Source: Olavius algarvensis Gamma 3 endosymbiont
Lineage (GTDB): Bacteria; Pseudomonadota; Gammaproteobacteria; GCA-001735895
DNA length: 40,633 nt
Assembly: GCA_001735895.1 (NCBI GenBank)
Contig: DS021198.1
Span: 592,045-632,677, forward strand
Reading direction: 5' to 3'
The notes beneath the pieces were generated by a model. The model made no database searches. It was not told the DNA's origin and saw only the letters and a program-made list of their open reading frames with translations. Each line of letters starts with the position of its first letter. Positions within the stretch are counted from its first letter, which is position 1. Positions 19,240 to 27,851 of this stretch are shown piece by piece. The translations under genes and the position numbers were made by a program.

Positions 19240-19254
19240 CGGATTCTGGTCCGT

Positions 19255-20493
19255 CTACTCGTAGCTGCGAATATCGTCGATGACCTTGCCATCGTTGGGC
19301 AGACTGCCGGGTGCCAGCATTTCGACCGCGCCGCGAAGTTTGCAGATCGAACGGATGCTGGCGGCGATCGCATCGGCCAAGTCGGCACCGCCGCCGGCCT
19401 CCGATTCGCATTGTAGCGTGATCTGGTCGGATTGATCGATCCAGTCGATCACCAGCCTGGCTTTGGCGATTTCGGGATGGCGTTTTATCACCCGATCGAC
19501 CTGTTCCGGGCGGATAAACATGCCCCGCACTTTGGCGGTTTGGTCGGCGCGGCCCATCCAGCCCCGGATGCGTTGATTGGTGCGTCCACAGGGGCTTATG
19601 CCCGGCATGAAGGCGGACAGGTCGCCGGTAGCAAAGCGTATCAGCGGATATTCCCGGCCCAGGTTGGTGACCACCACTTCACCGACTTCGCCCGCGGCGA
19701 CCAGCTCGCCGGTTCCGGGCCGCACGATTTCGAGATACACGCCTTCATCGATAATCAAGCCTTCCTGGGCGCTGGATTCGTAAGCGATCAGCCCGAGGTC
19801 GGCGGTGCCGTAACACTGCTGTACCCGGATTCCGCGTTCGACGAATCCGGCGCGCAGCGGCGGGGGCAGGGCTTCGGCGCTCACCATTGCTTTGGTGATC
19901 GAGCCGAACTCGGCACCCAGCGCCTCGGCCTGCTCCAGGATGATTTTGAGGAAGGATGGGGTGCCGACATAGGCATCGGGTTTGAGATCGGCGATGGTTT
20001 GCACCTGAAGCTCGGTTTGTCCGACACCGGCCGGGATGACGGCGCAGCCGAGGGCCGCCGCGGCGCTGTCGAACATTTGCCCTGCCGGCGTAAAATGGTA
20101 ACTGAAACAATTGTGCACCAAATCACCGGGACGAAATCCGCTGGCATAGAGCGATCTTGCGAAGCGCCAGAAATCGGGTACCGCGTAACCCGGTTCATAA
20201 ATCGGTCCCGGAGAGGCAAATACGTGCGAATAAGTCGCGCTGTTGGCGGGGGTGTAGCCGCCGAAGGGGCGCTGTGACTGCTGTAGTTCGATCAGCTCCG
20301 ATTTGCGCGTCACGGGCAGGGCGCTGAACGAATCGGCATCGGTTATCTGACTCGCATCGATATCCCGCAGCGACTCGGCGTAAGCCGCGGTATCATTTTT
20401 AACATGTCCGATTTGCGCACGGATCGATTCGAACTGCTGCAATGCGCGTTCGTCCGCGCTGCGTGTTTCCAGGCTGTCGTAAAATTCGCTCAT
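19255..20493 (-). CDS. PaaK-like AMP-dependent CoA ligase
   Basis: An adenylate-forming ligase of the phenylacetate-CoA ligase family, 412 residues. The late motifs are clear: YGTADLGLIAYE, LIRFATGDLSAF, GRADQTAKVRGMFIRPEQVD, and a C-terminal lysine in LPNDGKVIDD. The usual P-loop (SSGTTGKP-like) is replaced near residues 90-100 by FASPGPIYEPG. It activates a carboxylic acid to its CoA thioester; the acid is unknown. Two copies of an operator-like dyad lie 30-70 bases upstream, so it may have its own promoter within the longer operon. Confidence 0.9.
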   Translation of the reverse strand: MSEFYDSLETRSADERALQQFESIRAQIGHVKNDTAAYAESLRDIDASQITDADSFSALPVTRKSELIELQQSQRPFGGYTPANSATYSHVFASPGPIYEPGYAVPDFWRFARSLYASGFRPGDLVHNCFSYHFTPAGQMFDSAAAALGCAVIPAGVGQTELQVQTIADLKPDAYVGTPSFLKIILEQAEALGAEFGSITKAMVSAEALPPPLRAGFVERGIRVQQCYGTADLGLIAYESSAQEGLIIDEGVYLEIVRPGTGELVAAGEVGEVVVTNLGREYPLIRFATGDLSAFMPGISPCGRTNQRIRGWMGRADQTAKVRGMFIRPEQVDRVIKRHPEIAKARLVIDWIDQSDQITLQCESEAGGGADLADAIAASIRSICKLRGAVEMLAPGSLPNDGKVIDDIRSYE

Positions 20494-20522
20494 GTGGATC
20501 TGCCCTCGCCCTGGAATAAATC

Positions 20523-20563
20523 TTACTCAGAGTAAAAATTCCCAGAATTTTTACTCTGAGTAA
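20523..20563. promoter_or_regulatory. Paired operator-like dyads forming an 18-bp inverted repeat
   Basis: TTACTCAGAGTAAAAATT (20523-20540) and its perfect reverse complement (20546-20563) flank a five-base spacer. Each arm contains a 6-1-6 dyad of its own (TTACTC-A-GAGTAA and TTACTC-T-GAGTAA), 28 bp between centres. Nested dyads and a near-match upstream of the monooxygenase (4366) favour a repressor operator over a simple terminator. As RNA it would form a stable hairpin between livF and the ligase gene. Confidence 0.6.
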
Positions 20564-20592
20564 ACCTTATTATTGCGGCCTCACCAAAAGAT

Positions 20593-21423
20593 TTAAGTCA
20601 GCCAGCGTTTGCGGCGACGATAATGTTTGACGTCGCGAAAATTAACCCGTTCACCTTCGCTGATGCCCAGGTAAAACTCCTTGACGTCGGTATTTTCACG
20701 CAGTTCGGCGGCGCTGCCGTCGAGCACCACTCGACCATTTTCAAGAATATATCCGTGATCGGCATAGCGCAGCGCGATATTGGTGTTTTGCTCGGCCAGT
20801 AAAAAGGTGACGCCTTCGTCCCGGTTCAAGCGTTCCACGATTTCGAAAATCTCTTCCACCAGTTGCGGCGCCAGCCCCATCGATGGTTCGTCGAGTAAGA
20901 TCATTTTTGGGCGCGACATCAGCGCGCGGCCGATGGCGACCATTTGCTGCTCGCCGCCCGATGTGTAACCCGCCTGGGCGCGATTACGTTTCTTCAGGCG
21001 CGGAAAATAACTGTAAACCAGCTCGAGATCGCGATTGATCGCGGCGTTGCCGTCGCGTCTGGTGTAGGCGCCGGTCAGTAGGTTTTCCTCGACCGTCAAA
21101 TGCTCGAAGCAGTGCCGTCCCTCCATCACCTGGATAACACCTTGCTGGACCAGTTGGGCCGAGGTCAGTTTGTCGATACGCTCGCCCTCGAATTCTATGC
21201 TGCCCTTGGTGATGTCGCCACGCTCGGCGCGCAGCAGGTTCGAAATCGATTTCAGGGTGGTGGTTTTACCGGCGCCGTTGGCACCGAGCAGGGCGACGAT
21301 GCCCTGCTCGGGAACCTCGAGCGATACGCCTTTCAATACCAGGATGACGTGATCGTAGATCACCTCGATGTTGTTTACCGACAGCAATATTTTACTGCTG
21401 GTCGCTATCGCAGCTTCACTCAT
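20593..21423 (-). CDS. livF: Liv-type ABC transporter ATP-binding protein LivF (second system)
   Basis: An ATPase of 276 residues, longer than LivF of the first system. Walker A is GANGAGKT (47-54), the signature YTSGGEQQMVAIGRAL, and Walker B MILLDEPSMGLAP. Extra residues lie at both ends: an N-terminal MSEAAIATSSKI and a basic C-terminal tail (DVKHYRRRKRWLT) after YLGISEG. This longer form is common in Liv clusters linked to CoA ligases. It follows the binding-protein gene by 24 bases and belongs to the - strand operon. Confidence 0.93.
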   Translation of the reverse strand: MSEAAIATSSKILLSVNNIEVIYDHVILVLKGVSLEVPEQGIVALLGANGAGKTTTLKSISNLLRAERGDITKGSIEFEGERIDKLTSAQLVQQGVIQVMEGRHCFEHLTVEENLLTGAYTRRDGNAAINRDLELVYSYFPRLKKRNRAQAGYTSGGEQQMVAIGRALMSRPKMILLDEPSMGLAPQLVEEIFEIVERLNRDEGVTFLLAEQNTNIALRYADHGYILENGRVVLDGSAAELRENTDVKEFYLGISEGERVNFRDVKHYRRRKRWLT

Positions 21424-21447
21424 GAAACGTTTTCCTGGTATCCCGGT

Positions 21448-22747
21448 TTAGTTACAGCTGCGCATGGAAACGTTATTTTCCTTCGCGAACATGGCTGAGT
21501 CCTCTGCAATCAACGGACCGGTAATGTCACGCAACGGATCATAGAAGTCGCTGACAAGATTCCATTTCTTGGCCTTGGCATCCCACTGCTGCAGCGCAAC
21601 CTTGCCCGGACCTTCGTGGTTCTCGCAAGTCACCTTGACCGGGATGGTGAAATTGGCCAGACCCAGCTGCTTTAAACGCGCTTCGTCGACTTCGAGCGCC
21701 TCGAAACCGTCACGTACGTGCGTGCCCCTGATTTCGTTGGTGCCGTGGATTTCCATCGCTGTACGAATCGCTTCGGAGGTCCACATCGCGGCTACCAGAC
21801 CTCGGTTGTAAAGGACTTCGCCGATACGATCGCGATCACCCAGGCCCATGCCCTTGTCGTAGACATGCTTTTTGATGTCGTCGTGGGCGCCGAAGTTGTC
21901 GCCCGGTTGGTGGAAAGCGCCTGACAGGTAACCATCGGCCGCTGCACCGGCGGGTAAAACGTCGTTTTCAGAGCCCGACCACCAGACGCCGATGAAACGA
22001 TCCATCGGGTAGCGGATCGACGCGGCTTCCTTAATGGCGACCTGGTTCATAACGCCCCAGCCCCACATCATCACCCAGTCGGGCTTTTCGCGGCGAATTT
22101 GCAGCCAGGTTGCCTTTTGTTCTTGTCCGGGATGATCGACCGGCAGTGCGAGGAATTCGAAACCGAATTTTTCGGCCGCCTTTTCGAGCGTGCGGATCGG
22201 TTCCTTGCCATAGGCCGAGTTGTGGTAAACCAGCGCGATTTTCTTGCCCTTCAGATTTGCCATGCCGCCCTCTTTTTCACCGATGTATTGCACGAATACG
22301 GTTGCCTGGCTCCAGTAGGTTGCCGGAAAGTTGAAGACCCACGGGAATACCTTGCCGTTGGCGGCGGAAGTACGGCCGTAACCCATCGAGAAAATCGGGA
22401 TTTCGTCGACGCTGGCCTTGGGAATCAACTGATAAGTGATGCCGGTGGAAAGTGGTTGGAAAACCAGCGCGCCGGACTGACCTTCGCCCTTGGTATTCTC
22501 ATAACACTCGACACCTTTTTTGGTGTTGTAGCCGGTCTCGCAGGGCACCAGACTGATGCGTGCACCGTTGATGCCGCCGTCACGCTCGTTGAGCATGTTG
22601 AGGTAATCGCCGTAACCGTTGGCGAATGGGATGCCGTTCGGCGCGTAGGGGCCGGTTCGATAATCCAGGGTCGGCATGACCAGCTCGTAGGCGCTGGCGA
22701 CACCGGAAATCATCGGCACCGCCGATAGTTCTGGTTAGTTTTTTCAT
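21448..22747 (-). pseudogene. Liv-type substrate-binding protein (second system), frameshift in signal peptide
   Basis: Periplasmic binding protein of the second importer; the mature part of about 415 residues is intact (YELVMPTLDYRTGPYAPNG through SMRSCN). The only good start is ATG 22747, giving MKKLTRTIGGA, preceded by GGAGG. That frame leaves the protein frame within the signal peptide. One extra base near 22717 would restore an MKKLTRTIGGA-PMISGVASA-type leader. A GTG at 22719 would start in frame but leaves too short a leader for export. The protein is thus either non-exported or the base is a sequencing error; the remaining transporter genes look intact. Confidence 0.85.
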
Positions 22748-22815
22748 TTTACTCTCTTCCTCCGGTTGTATTTTTAACAACATTTAAAGTCACGCGCCGG
22801 TGGCTAATCCATCCC

Positions 22816-23892
22816 TTAGTAGGGGAAAGGCCACAACCGCATTTTTTCCTTGGCGATCCGCCACAGGCGTGCCAGCCCGTGCGGTTCGACAATCAGAAAA
22901 CCAATTATCAGTACCCCGACGACGATGATTTCGATATGCGCGGCCAGCGCGCTGTCGGTGCCGAAGCCATCGACCATGATGTTTTTCAGCAGTATCGGCA
23001 TGATGACCAGGAATGCTGCGCCGAGAAACGAACCCAGCACCGAACCCAGGCCGCCGATGATAATCATGAACAATACCAGGAAGGATTGATTGATATCAAA
23101 CGCTTCGGTCGGTTCCGCCGATCCTAGCCAGACGGCAAAGTACAGGGCGCCGGCCATACCGACATAAAAGGACGATACCGCGAATGCCGAAAGCTTGGCG
23201 ACCAACGGGCGCACGCCGATTAGCTCGGCGGCGATATCCATGTCGCGAATCGCCATCCAGTTGCGGCCGATGCGCCCGCGCGCGATGTTTTTCGCGGCCA
23301 ATGCGAACACCGCGACTATTCCGGCGACGAGGTAGTATTTAGCAACCCCGTTCGCCTCCGGGCCGGTCACGATAACGCCGAAAATCGTCATCGGCGGCGC
23401 GTTGATCATGCCCGACGCGCTATAGTTGAAAAACCAGCCGACTTTGTTGAACAGCCAGATCAGGAAAAACTGCGCCGCCAGCGTGGCGACGGCCAGGTAA
23501 AACCCCTTGATGCGCAGCGAGGGCAGGCCAAACAGCGTGCCGACCGCGGCGGTAATCAACCCCGACAGCAATACCAGCGGGATGAATCCGAGCTCGGGGA
23601 AAGCAACCATCAGCTTGTAAACCGAAAACGCGCCCACCGCCATGAATCCCCCGGTGCCGAGCGAGAGCTGGCCGCAGTAGCCGGTTAAGATGTTGAGTCC
23701 GAGCGCCGCCAGCGAGTAAATCAGGAACGGCAACAGAATCGCATTGAGCCAGTACTCGTTCAGCAAATAGGGCACCAGGGCAAAGGTGACAAACAATACC
23801 CCGAAAATGACGTAACGATCCTGGTCGATCGGGAATAGCGCTTGATCGTCCTGGTAATGCGCCTTGAATTGGCCGGTTTCGCGGTAAATCAT
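22816..23892 (-). CDS. livM: Liv-type ABC transporter permease LivM (second system)
   Basis: An inner-membrane permease of 358 residues. It has a polar N-terminal extension of about 28 residues before the first span. Family marks are SLAALGLNILTGYCGQLSLG, SLRIKGFYLAVATLAAQF and the ATPase-contact loop IIIGGLGSVLGSFLGAAFLV. It starts four bases after the livH stop and is followed by the binding-protein gene. It forms the channel with the LivH protein of the same operon. Confidence 0.93.
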   Translation of the reverse strand: MIYRETGQFKAHYQDDQALFPIDQDRYVIFGVLFVTFALVPYLLNEYWLNAILLPFLIYSLAALGLNILTGYCGQLSLGTGGFMAVGAFSVYKLMVAFPELGFIPLVLLSGLITAAVGTLFGLPSLRIKGFYLAVATLAAQFFLIWLFNKVGWFFNYSASGMINAPPMTIFGVIVTGPEANGVAKYYLVAGIVAVFALAAKNIARGRIGRNWMAIRDMDIAAELIGVRPLVAKLSAFAVSSFYVGMAGALYFAVWLGSAEPTEAFDINQSFLVLFMIIIGGLGSVLGSFLGAAFLVIMPILLKNIMVDGFGTDSALAAHIEIIVVGVLIIGFLIVEPHGLARLWRIAKEKMRLWPFPY

Positions 23893-23896
23893 TAAC

Positions 23897-24805
23897 TCAA
23901 ACCCTTTCTATAATTTTTTCGCCGAACAATCCCTGTGGGCGGAACAGTAAAAATGCCAACGCCAGCATATAGGCGAACCAGTTTTCGATGGCGCCCCCGA
24001 CAAACGGTCCGACATAGACTTCGGCAAGTTTCTCGCCCACGCCGATGATCATGCCGCCGATGATTGCGCCCGGCACCGAGGTGAAGCCACCGAGTATCAG
24101 TACCGGCAATGCTTTTAATGCGATCAGCGACAGCGAAAACTGGACACCGGATTTGGAGCCCCACATGATGCCCGCGACCAGCGCGACGATGCCGGCAACC
24201 GACCATACGATGACCCAGATAGTGTGCAACGAAATGCCGACCGACAGGGCGGCCTGATGGTCATCCGCCACCGCACGCAGGGCGCGGCCGATACGCGTCT
24301 TCTGGAAAAAAACGGCCAGGAAAGCGACCATGATTGCCGCCGTGCCCGCAGCGAACATTTCGAGTTTCTCGATATAAACCCCTTTATCGTAAAGCCATTC
24401 CCAGGCGCCTTGAGGAATGCCTAGATCGAGCACTTTGACATCGGAACCCCATAGGATATCGCCCATGCCCTCGAGCACGTAGGCGAGTCCGATGGTCGCC
24501 ATGAACAGGATGATGGGCTCTTGATTGACCAGTTGGCGCAGCATCACGCGCTCGATCAGCCAGGCCAGCGCAATCATAACGGCGATCGTGCCGATGATCG
24601 CTAGCCAGATCGGAAAGCCGAATTTTTCCATTAACCCGACCAGCGTCAGCGCCGCGAACAGCGCCATCACGCCCTGGGCGAAATTGAAGATTCCCGAAGC
24701 CTTGAAAATCAGCACGAAGCCCAGCGCCACCAGCGAATACATGACGCCCGCCATCAGACCGCTGAGGGTGACCTCGATAAAAAACAGAAAATCAAGCATG
24801 TTCAT
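23897..24805 (-). CDS. livH: Liv-type ABC transporter permease LivH (second system)
   Basis: An inner-membrane permease of about 302 residues. The start MNMLDFLFFIEVTLSGLMAG is chosen at 24805, overlapping the last codons of livG; an ATG two codons later would form an ATGCTTGA overlap and is also possible. FNFAQGVMALFAA is the LivH motif equivalent to LSHG. The contact loop LILGGFTSVPGAIIGGMIIG and the terminal FLLFRPQGLFGEK are typical. It is part of the ligase-livG-livH-livM operon. Confidence 0.93.
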   Translation of the reverse strand: MNMLDFLFFIEVTLSGLMAGVMYSLVALGFVLIFKASGIFNFAQGVMALFAALTLVGLMEKFGFPIWLAIIGTIAVMIALAWLIERVMLRQLVNQEPIILFMATIGLAYVLEGMGDILWGSDVKVLDLGIPQGAWEWLYDKGVYIEKLEMFAAGTAAIMVAFLAVFFQKTRIGRALRAVADDHQAALSVGISLHTIWVIVWSVAGIVALVAGIMWGSKSGVQFSLSLIALKALPVLILGGFTSVPGAIIGGMIIGVGEKLAEVYVGPFVGGAIENWFAYMLALAFLLFRPQGLFGEKIIERV

Positions 24806-25586
24806 GTGGAACCCCAAGGTAGGCGTCGATTACGTCCTGATTACGGCGCACCTCGTCCGGTAAGCCATCGGCCAGCTGCTTGCCATAGTCGAGCACCAGC
24901 ACGCGATCGGATAAATCCATGACCACGCCCATATCGTGTTCGATCAACGCAATCGTGGTGCCGAACTGTGAATTGACGTCGATGATAAAACGTGACATGT
25001 CTTCTTTTTCCTCGGAATTCATGCCGGCCATCGGTTCGTCCAGCAGCAGCAGGTCGGGTTCGGCCGCCAGCGCCCGACCCAGCTCGACCCGCTTTTGCAA
25101 CCCGTAAGGCAACTTGCCGACTGGTTTTTTACGGATTGCCTGGATATCGAGGAAGTCGATAATTTGTTCCGCCGCCTCACGATTTTCCAATTCTTCGAGA
25201 CGCGCCGGGCCCAGGTGCAGCGCTTGCCAGAAGAGATTGGTTTTCATCTTCAGGTTGCGTCCGGTCATGATATTGTCGAGTGTGCTCATGCCCTTGAACA
25301 GCGCAATGTTCTGAAAGGTGCGCGCAATGCCGTGGCTGGCCGCCACGTGTGGCGCCATCTGCTTGCGGGTTTCGCCTTTGAAGGTAATCGAACCTTCCTG
25401 CGGATGGTAAAAACCGTTGATGACGTTCAGCATCGAACTCTTGCCGGCGCCGTTAGGGCCGATGATCGAGCGAATTTCGCCGCGCTTGATGTCAAAACTG
25501 ATATCGTCGAGTACCTTCATAATGCCGAAGGAGAGGCTGATATTTTCGACCGAGAGAATTGTCTCTGCCGCGTTTTGCCGGTTCAT
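24792..25586 (-). CDS. livG: Liv-type ABC transporter ATP-binding protein LivG (second system)
   Basis: An ATPase of 264 residues. Walker A is GPNGAGKS (43-50), the signature is LPYGLQKRVELGRAL, and Walker B is LLLLDEPMAGMNSEEKEDM. The ARTFQNIALFKGMSTLDNIM Q-loop region is typical of LivG. Its start overlaps the synthetase stop by four bases (ATGA) and its end overlaps livH, so the genes are tightly coupled. The coupling to an acyl-CoA synthetase suggests the imported compound is activated to a CoA ester on entry. Confidence 0.94.
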   Translation of the reverse strand: MNRQNAAETILSVENISLSFGIMKVLDDISFDIKRGEIRSIIGPNGAGKSSMLNVINGFYHPQEGSITFKGETRKQMAPHVAASHGIARTFQNIALFKGMSTLDNIMTGRNLKMKTNLFWQALHLGPARLEELENREAAEQIIDFLDIQAIRKKPVGKLPYGLQKRVELGRALAAEPDLLLLDEPMAGMNSEEKEDMSRFIIDVNSQFGTTIALIEHDMGVVMDLSDRVLVLDYGKQLADGLPDEVRRNQDVIDAYLGVPHEHA

Positions 25587-27556
25587 GCCGCGGCTTCCTG
25601 GCTGGCTGCCGCTTGCGCGAATACCTGCGCATCGCAGATGCGAACATCGGCCGCCAGGCTGCCGGTGCGACCATCTTCAAATGTAACCTGGGTTTCTACA
25701 TGACATTCGGATCGGTCCGAATATAAGGCGTCGACCAGGGTAGTGTAGCGCTCCTCGACGAAATTGCGGCGTACCTTGGCCGTGCGGGTCAGTTCTCCGT
25801 CGTCGGCATCGAGTTCTTTGTGCAGTATCAAAAAGCGGTGAATCTGGGAATTGGCCAGGCGGCTATCCGCCGATAAATCCCGGTTGACTTTGTTCACGCA
25901 TTCGTTGATCAGTTGATAAACCTCGTCGAGGCCGGCGAGGTCGATGTATCCCGAGTAGGCAAGGCCGCGACGTTCGGCCCAGTTGCCAACCGCGTTGAGA
26001 TCGATATTGATAAATGCGGTGCTGTGATCTCTGCCGTTGCCGAACAATACCGCTTCTTTGACGAAGGAAAAAAACTTGAGCTTGTTTTCGATGTACTTGG
26101 GCGCAAACAGGGTGCCGTCGTTGAGCTTGCCGACATCTTTGGCGCGGTCGATAATTTTCAGGTGGCCGTTGTGTTCGTCGAAGAACCCGGCATCGCCGGT
26201 GTGTACCCAGCCGTCCTCGGTCTTGGTGCTCGCGGTCGACTCGGGATTCTTGTAATAAGACTGAAATACGCCCGGGCTACGATACATAATTTCACCGTTG
26301 TCGTCGATCTTGATTTCGACGTCGATCGCCGGGGTGCCGACGGTATCGGCATAGACTTCGCCGTCGGGTTGAACGCAAACGAATACCATGCACTCAGTCT
26401 GACCGTAGAGCTGCTTGATGTTAATGCCCAGGGAGCGGTAAAAATCGAATAACTCGGGGCCGATCGCCTCGCCCGCGGTATAGGCCAGCCGCGTGCGGCT
26501 TAAGCCGAGCACGTCCTTGAGCGGTGCATAGACCAGGATATTGCCGAGTTTGTATAACATCGAATCCATCAGCGATACCGGTTCGCGGTTCAGAATTCTG
26601 CCGCCGACCTTGCGCGCGTGCTCCATGAAATAGTGAAACAGTTTTTGCTTGATTTGGGCCGCGTCTTCCATGCGGATCATGACATGGGTCAACATGTTTT
26701 CGTAAACGGCGGGGGGTGCGAAGTAGTAGGTCGGGCCGATTTCGCGTAAATCGTGATGCACGGTGGATGCGTCTTCCGGGCAGCTGACGCAAAATCCGGC
26801 GACGAAGGACTGCGCATAGGAGAACAGGTTGTCGCCTACCCAGGCCATCGGCAGATAGGCGAGTACTTCTTCATCGGCGGTTAGGTTTTCGCGCTCGATT
26901 CCGTTGCGCGCGGTAATGATGACATTGTCGTTGGATAACATCACGCCCTTGGGGTTGCCGGTGGTGCCCGAGGTATAAAGCATGATCGAGATATCGCTGC
27001 CGTTGCCGGCGGCGATCTCCCGGTCGTAAAAATCGGGATGGTCGTGATCGTATCCAATCCCGAGCTGCTGCACTTGTTCGTAGCTGTGCAGGAAATCATG
27101 CTCGTAGTCGCGCAGCCCGCGGGGTTCGTCATAGATGATATGTTCGATCTGCGGGCAGCGTTCCATGATCTCGAGAATCTTGTCGACCTGCTCCTGGTTT
27201 TCAACTAGCGCAATCTTGACGTCGGCGTTGTCGAGCACGTAAGCCATTTCATCGGCGACCGAATCCTGGTAAAGCGGCACTGGAATCGCTCCCAGCGACT
27301 GCGCCGCGGTCATGCCCCAGTAGAGGCGCGGCCGGTTGTCGCCGATGATGGCGAGCTTGTCACCGCGCTGTAATCCGAGTTGGGCCAGCCCGCAGGCGAG
27401 CGCCCTGATCTCGGCCGCCGCTTCGACCCAGGTCCAGGATTGCCAGATGCCGAGATCTTTTTCGCGGATCGCATCCCGGGTCGGGCGTTCTAATACGTGG
27501 CTCTGCAACAGCTTGGGAAAGGTGTCGAGGGCAGTGTCCTTATCCTGTTGGTTCAT
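25583..27556 (-). CDS. AMP-dependent acyl-CoA synthetase (long-chain/aromatic type, FAA1-like)
   Basis: A large adenylate-forming ligase of about 657 residues. The ATP-binding P-loop is IMLYTSGTTGNPKGVMLSND, followed by YGQTECMVFV, the GDAGFFDEHNGHLKIIDRAKD hinge region and LNDGTLFAPKYIENKLK. The size and motifs match the FadD15/FAA1 type. The ATG at 27556 is preferred to a TTG five codons upstream. It opens a - strand operon with livG, livH, livM, binding protein, livF, PaaK-like ligase and CoA-transferase; the synthetase-plus-Liv arrangement recurs in proteobacteria that use aromatic or aliphatic carboxylic acids. The actual acid is unknown. Confidence 0.92.
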   Translation of the reverse strand: MNQQDKDTALDTFPKLLQSHVLERPTRDAIREKDLGIWQSWTWVEAAAEIRALACGLAQLGLQRGDKLAIIGDNRPRLYWGMTAAQSLGAIPVPLYQDSVADEMAYVLDNADVKIALVENQEQVDKILEIMERCPQIEHIIYDEPRGLRDYEHDFLHSYEQVQQLGIGYDHDHPDFYDREIAAGNGSDISIMLYTSGTTGNPKGVMLSNDNVIITARNGIERENLTADEEVLAYLPMAWVGDNLFSYAQSFVAGFCVSCPEDASTVHHDLREIGPTYYFAPPAVYENMLTHVMIRMEDAAQIKQKLFHYFMEHARKVGGRILNREPVSLMDSMLYKLGNILVYAPLKDVLGLSRTRLAYTAGEAIGPELFDFYRSLGINIKQLYGQTECMVFVCVQPDGEVYADTVGTPAIDVEIKIDDNGEIMYRSPGVFQSYYKNPESTASTKTEDGWVHTGDAGFFDEHNGHLKIIDRAKDVGKLNDGTLFAPKYIENKLKFFSFVKEAVLFGNGRDHSTAFINIDLNAVGNWAERRGLAYSGYIDLAGLDEVYQLINECVNKVNRDLSADSRLANSQIHRFLILHKELDADDGELTRTAKVRRNFVEERYTTLVDALYSDRSECHVETQVTFEDGRTGSLAADVRICDAQVFAQAAASQEAAA

Positions 27557-27654
27557 TACGGTTGTTATCAACTCTTTATATTTATTTGGTCTTGTTTTAT
27601 CGACCGATGCCGGCTGGATTCGACACGGCAGTCGATAAACTGGCGAAGAAGCTT

Positions 27655-27670
27655 ACGTTTACGTAAACGT
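27655..27670. promoter_or_regulatory. 16-bp perfect palindrome upstream of the synthetase-liv operon
   Basis: ACGTTTACGTAAACGT lies about 100 bases upstream of the synthetase start. From memory it resembles operators of MerR-type LiuR regulators of branched-chain/acyl-CoA catabolism, but this was not verified. It is the best operator candidate for the operon. Confidence 0.5.
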
Positions 27671-27851
27671 CCTGTCTAATTGTTATTTGCTACCTGACTT
27701 TTGTAGCCAGCTTACATTCAAGCTCGTATTAGAACGCTAAACGCCTGACCTGTATAGTGTATTTACAACTAATATCATTCGCGAGTAAGCGCGAGAGTCA
27801 TTGGATAATTCAATGATGCCCATTGATTTGGTAAATATCAAAACGCAAAAA

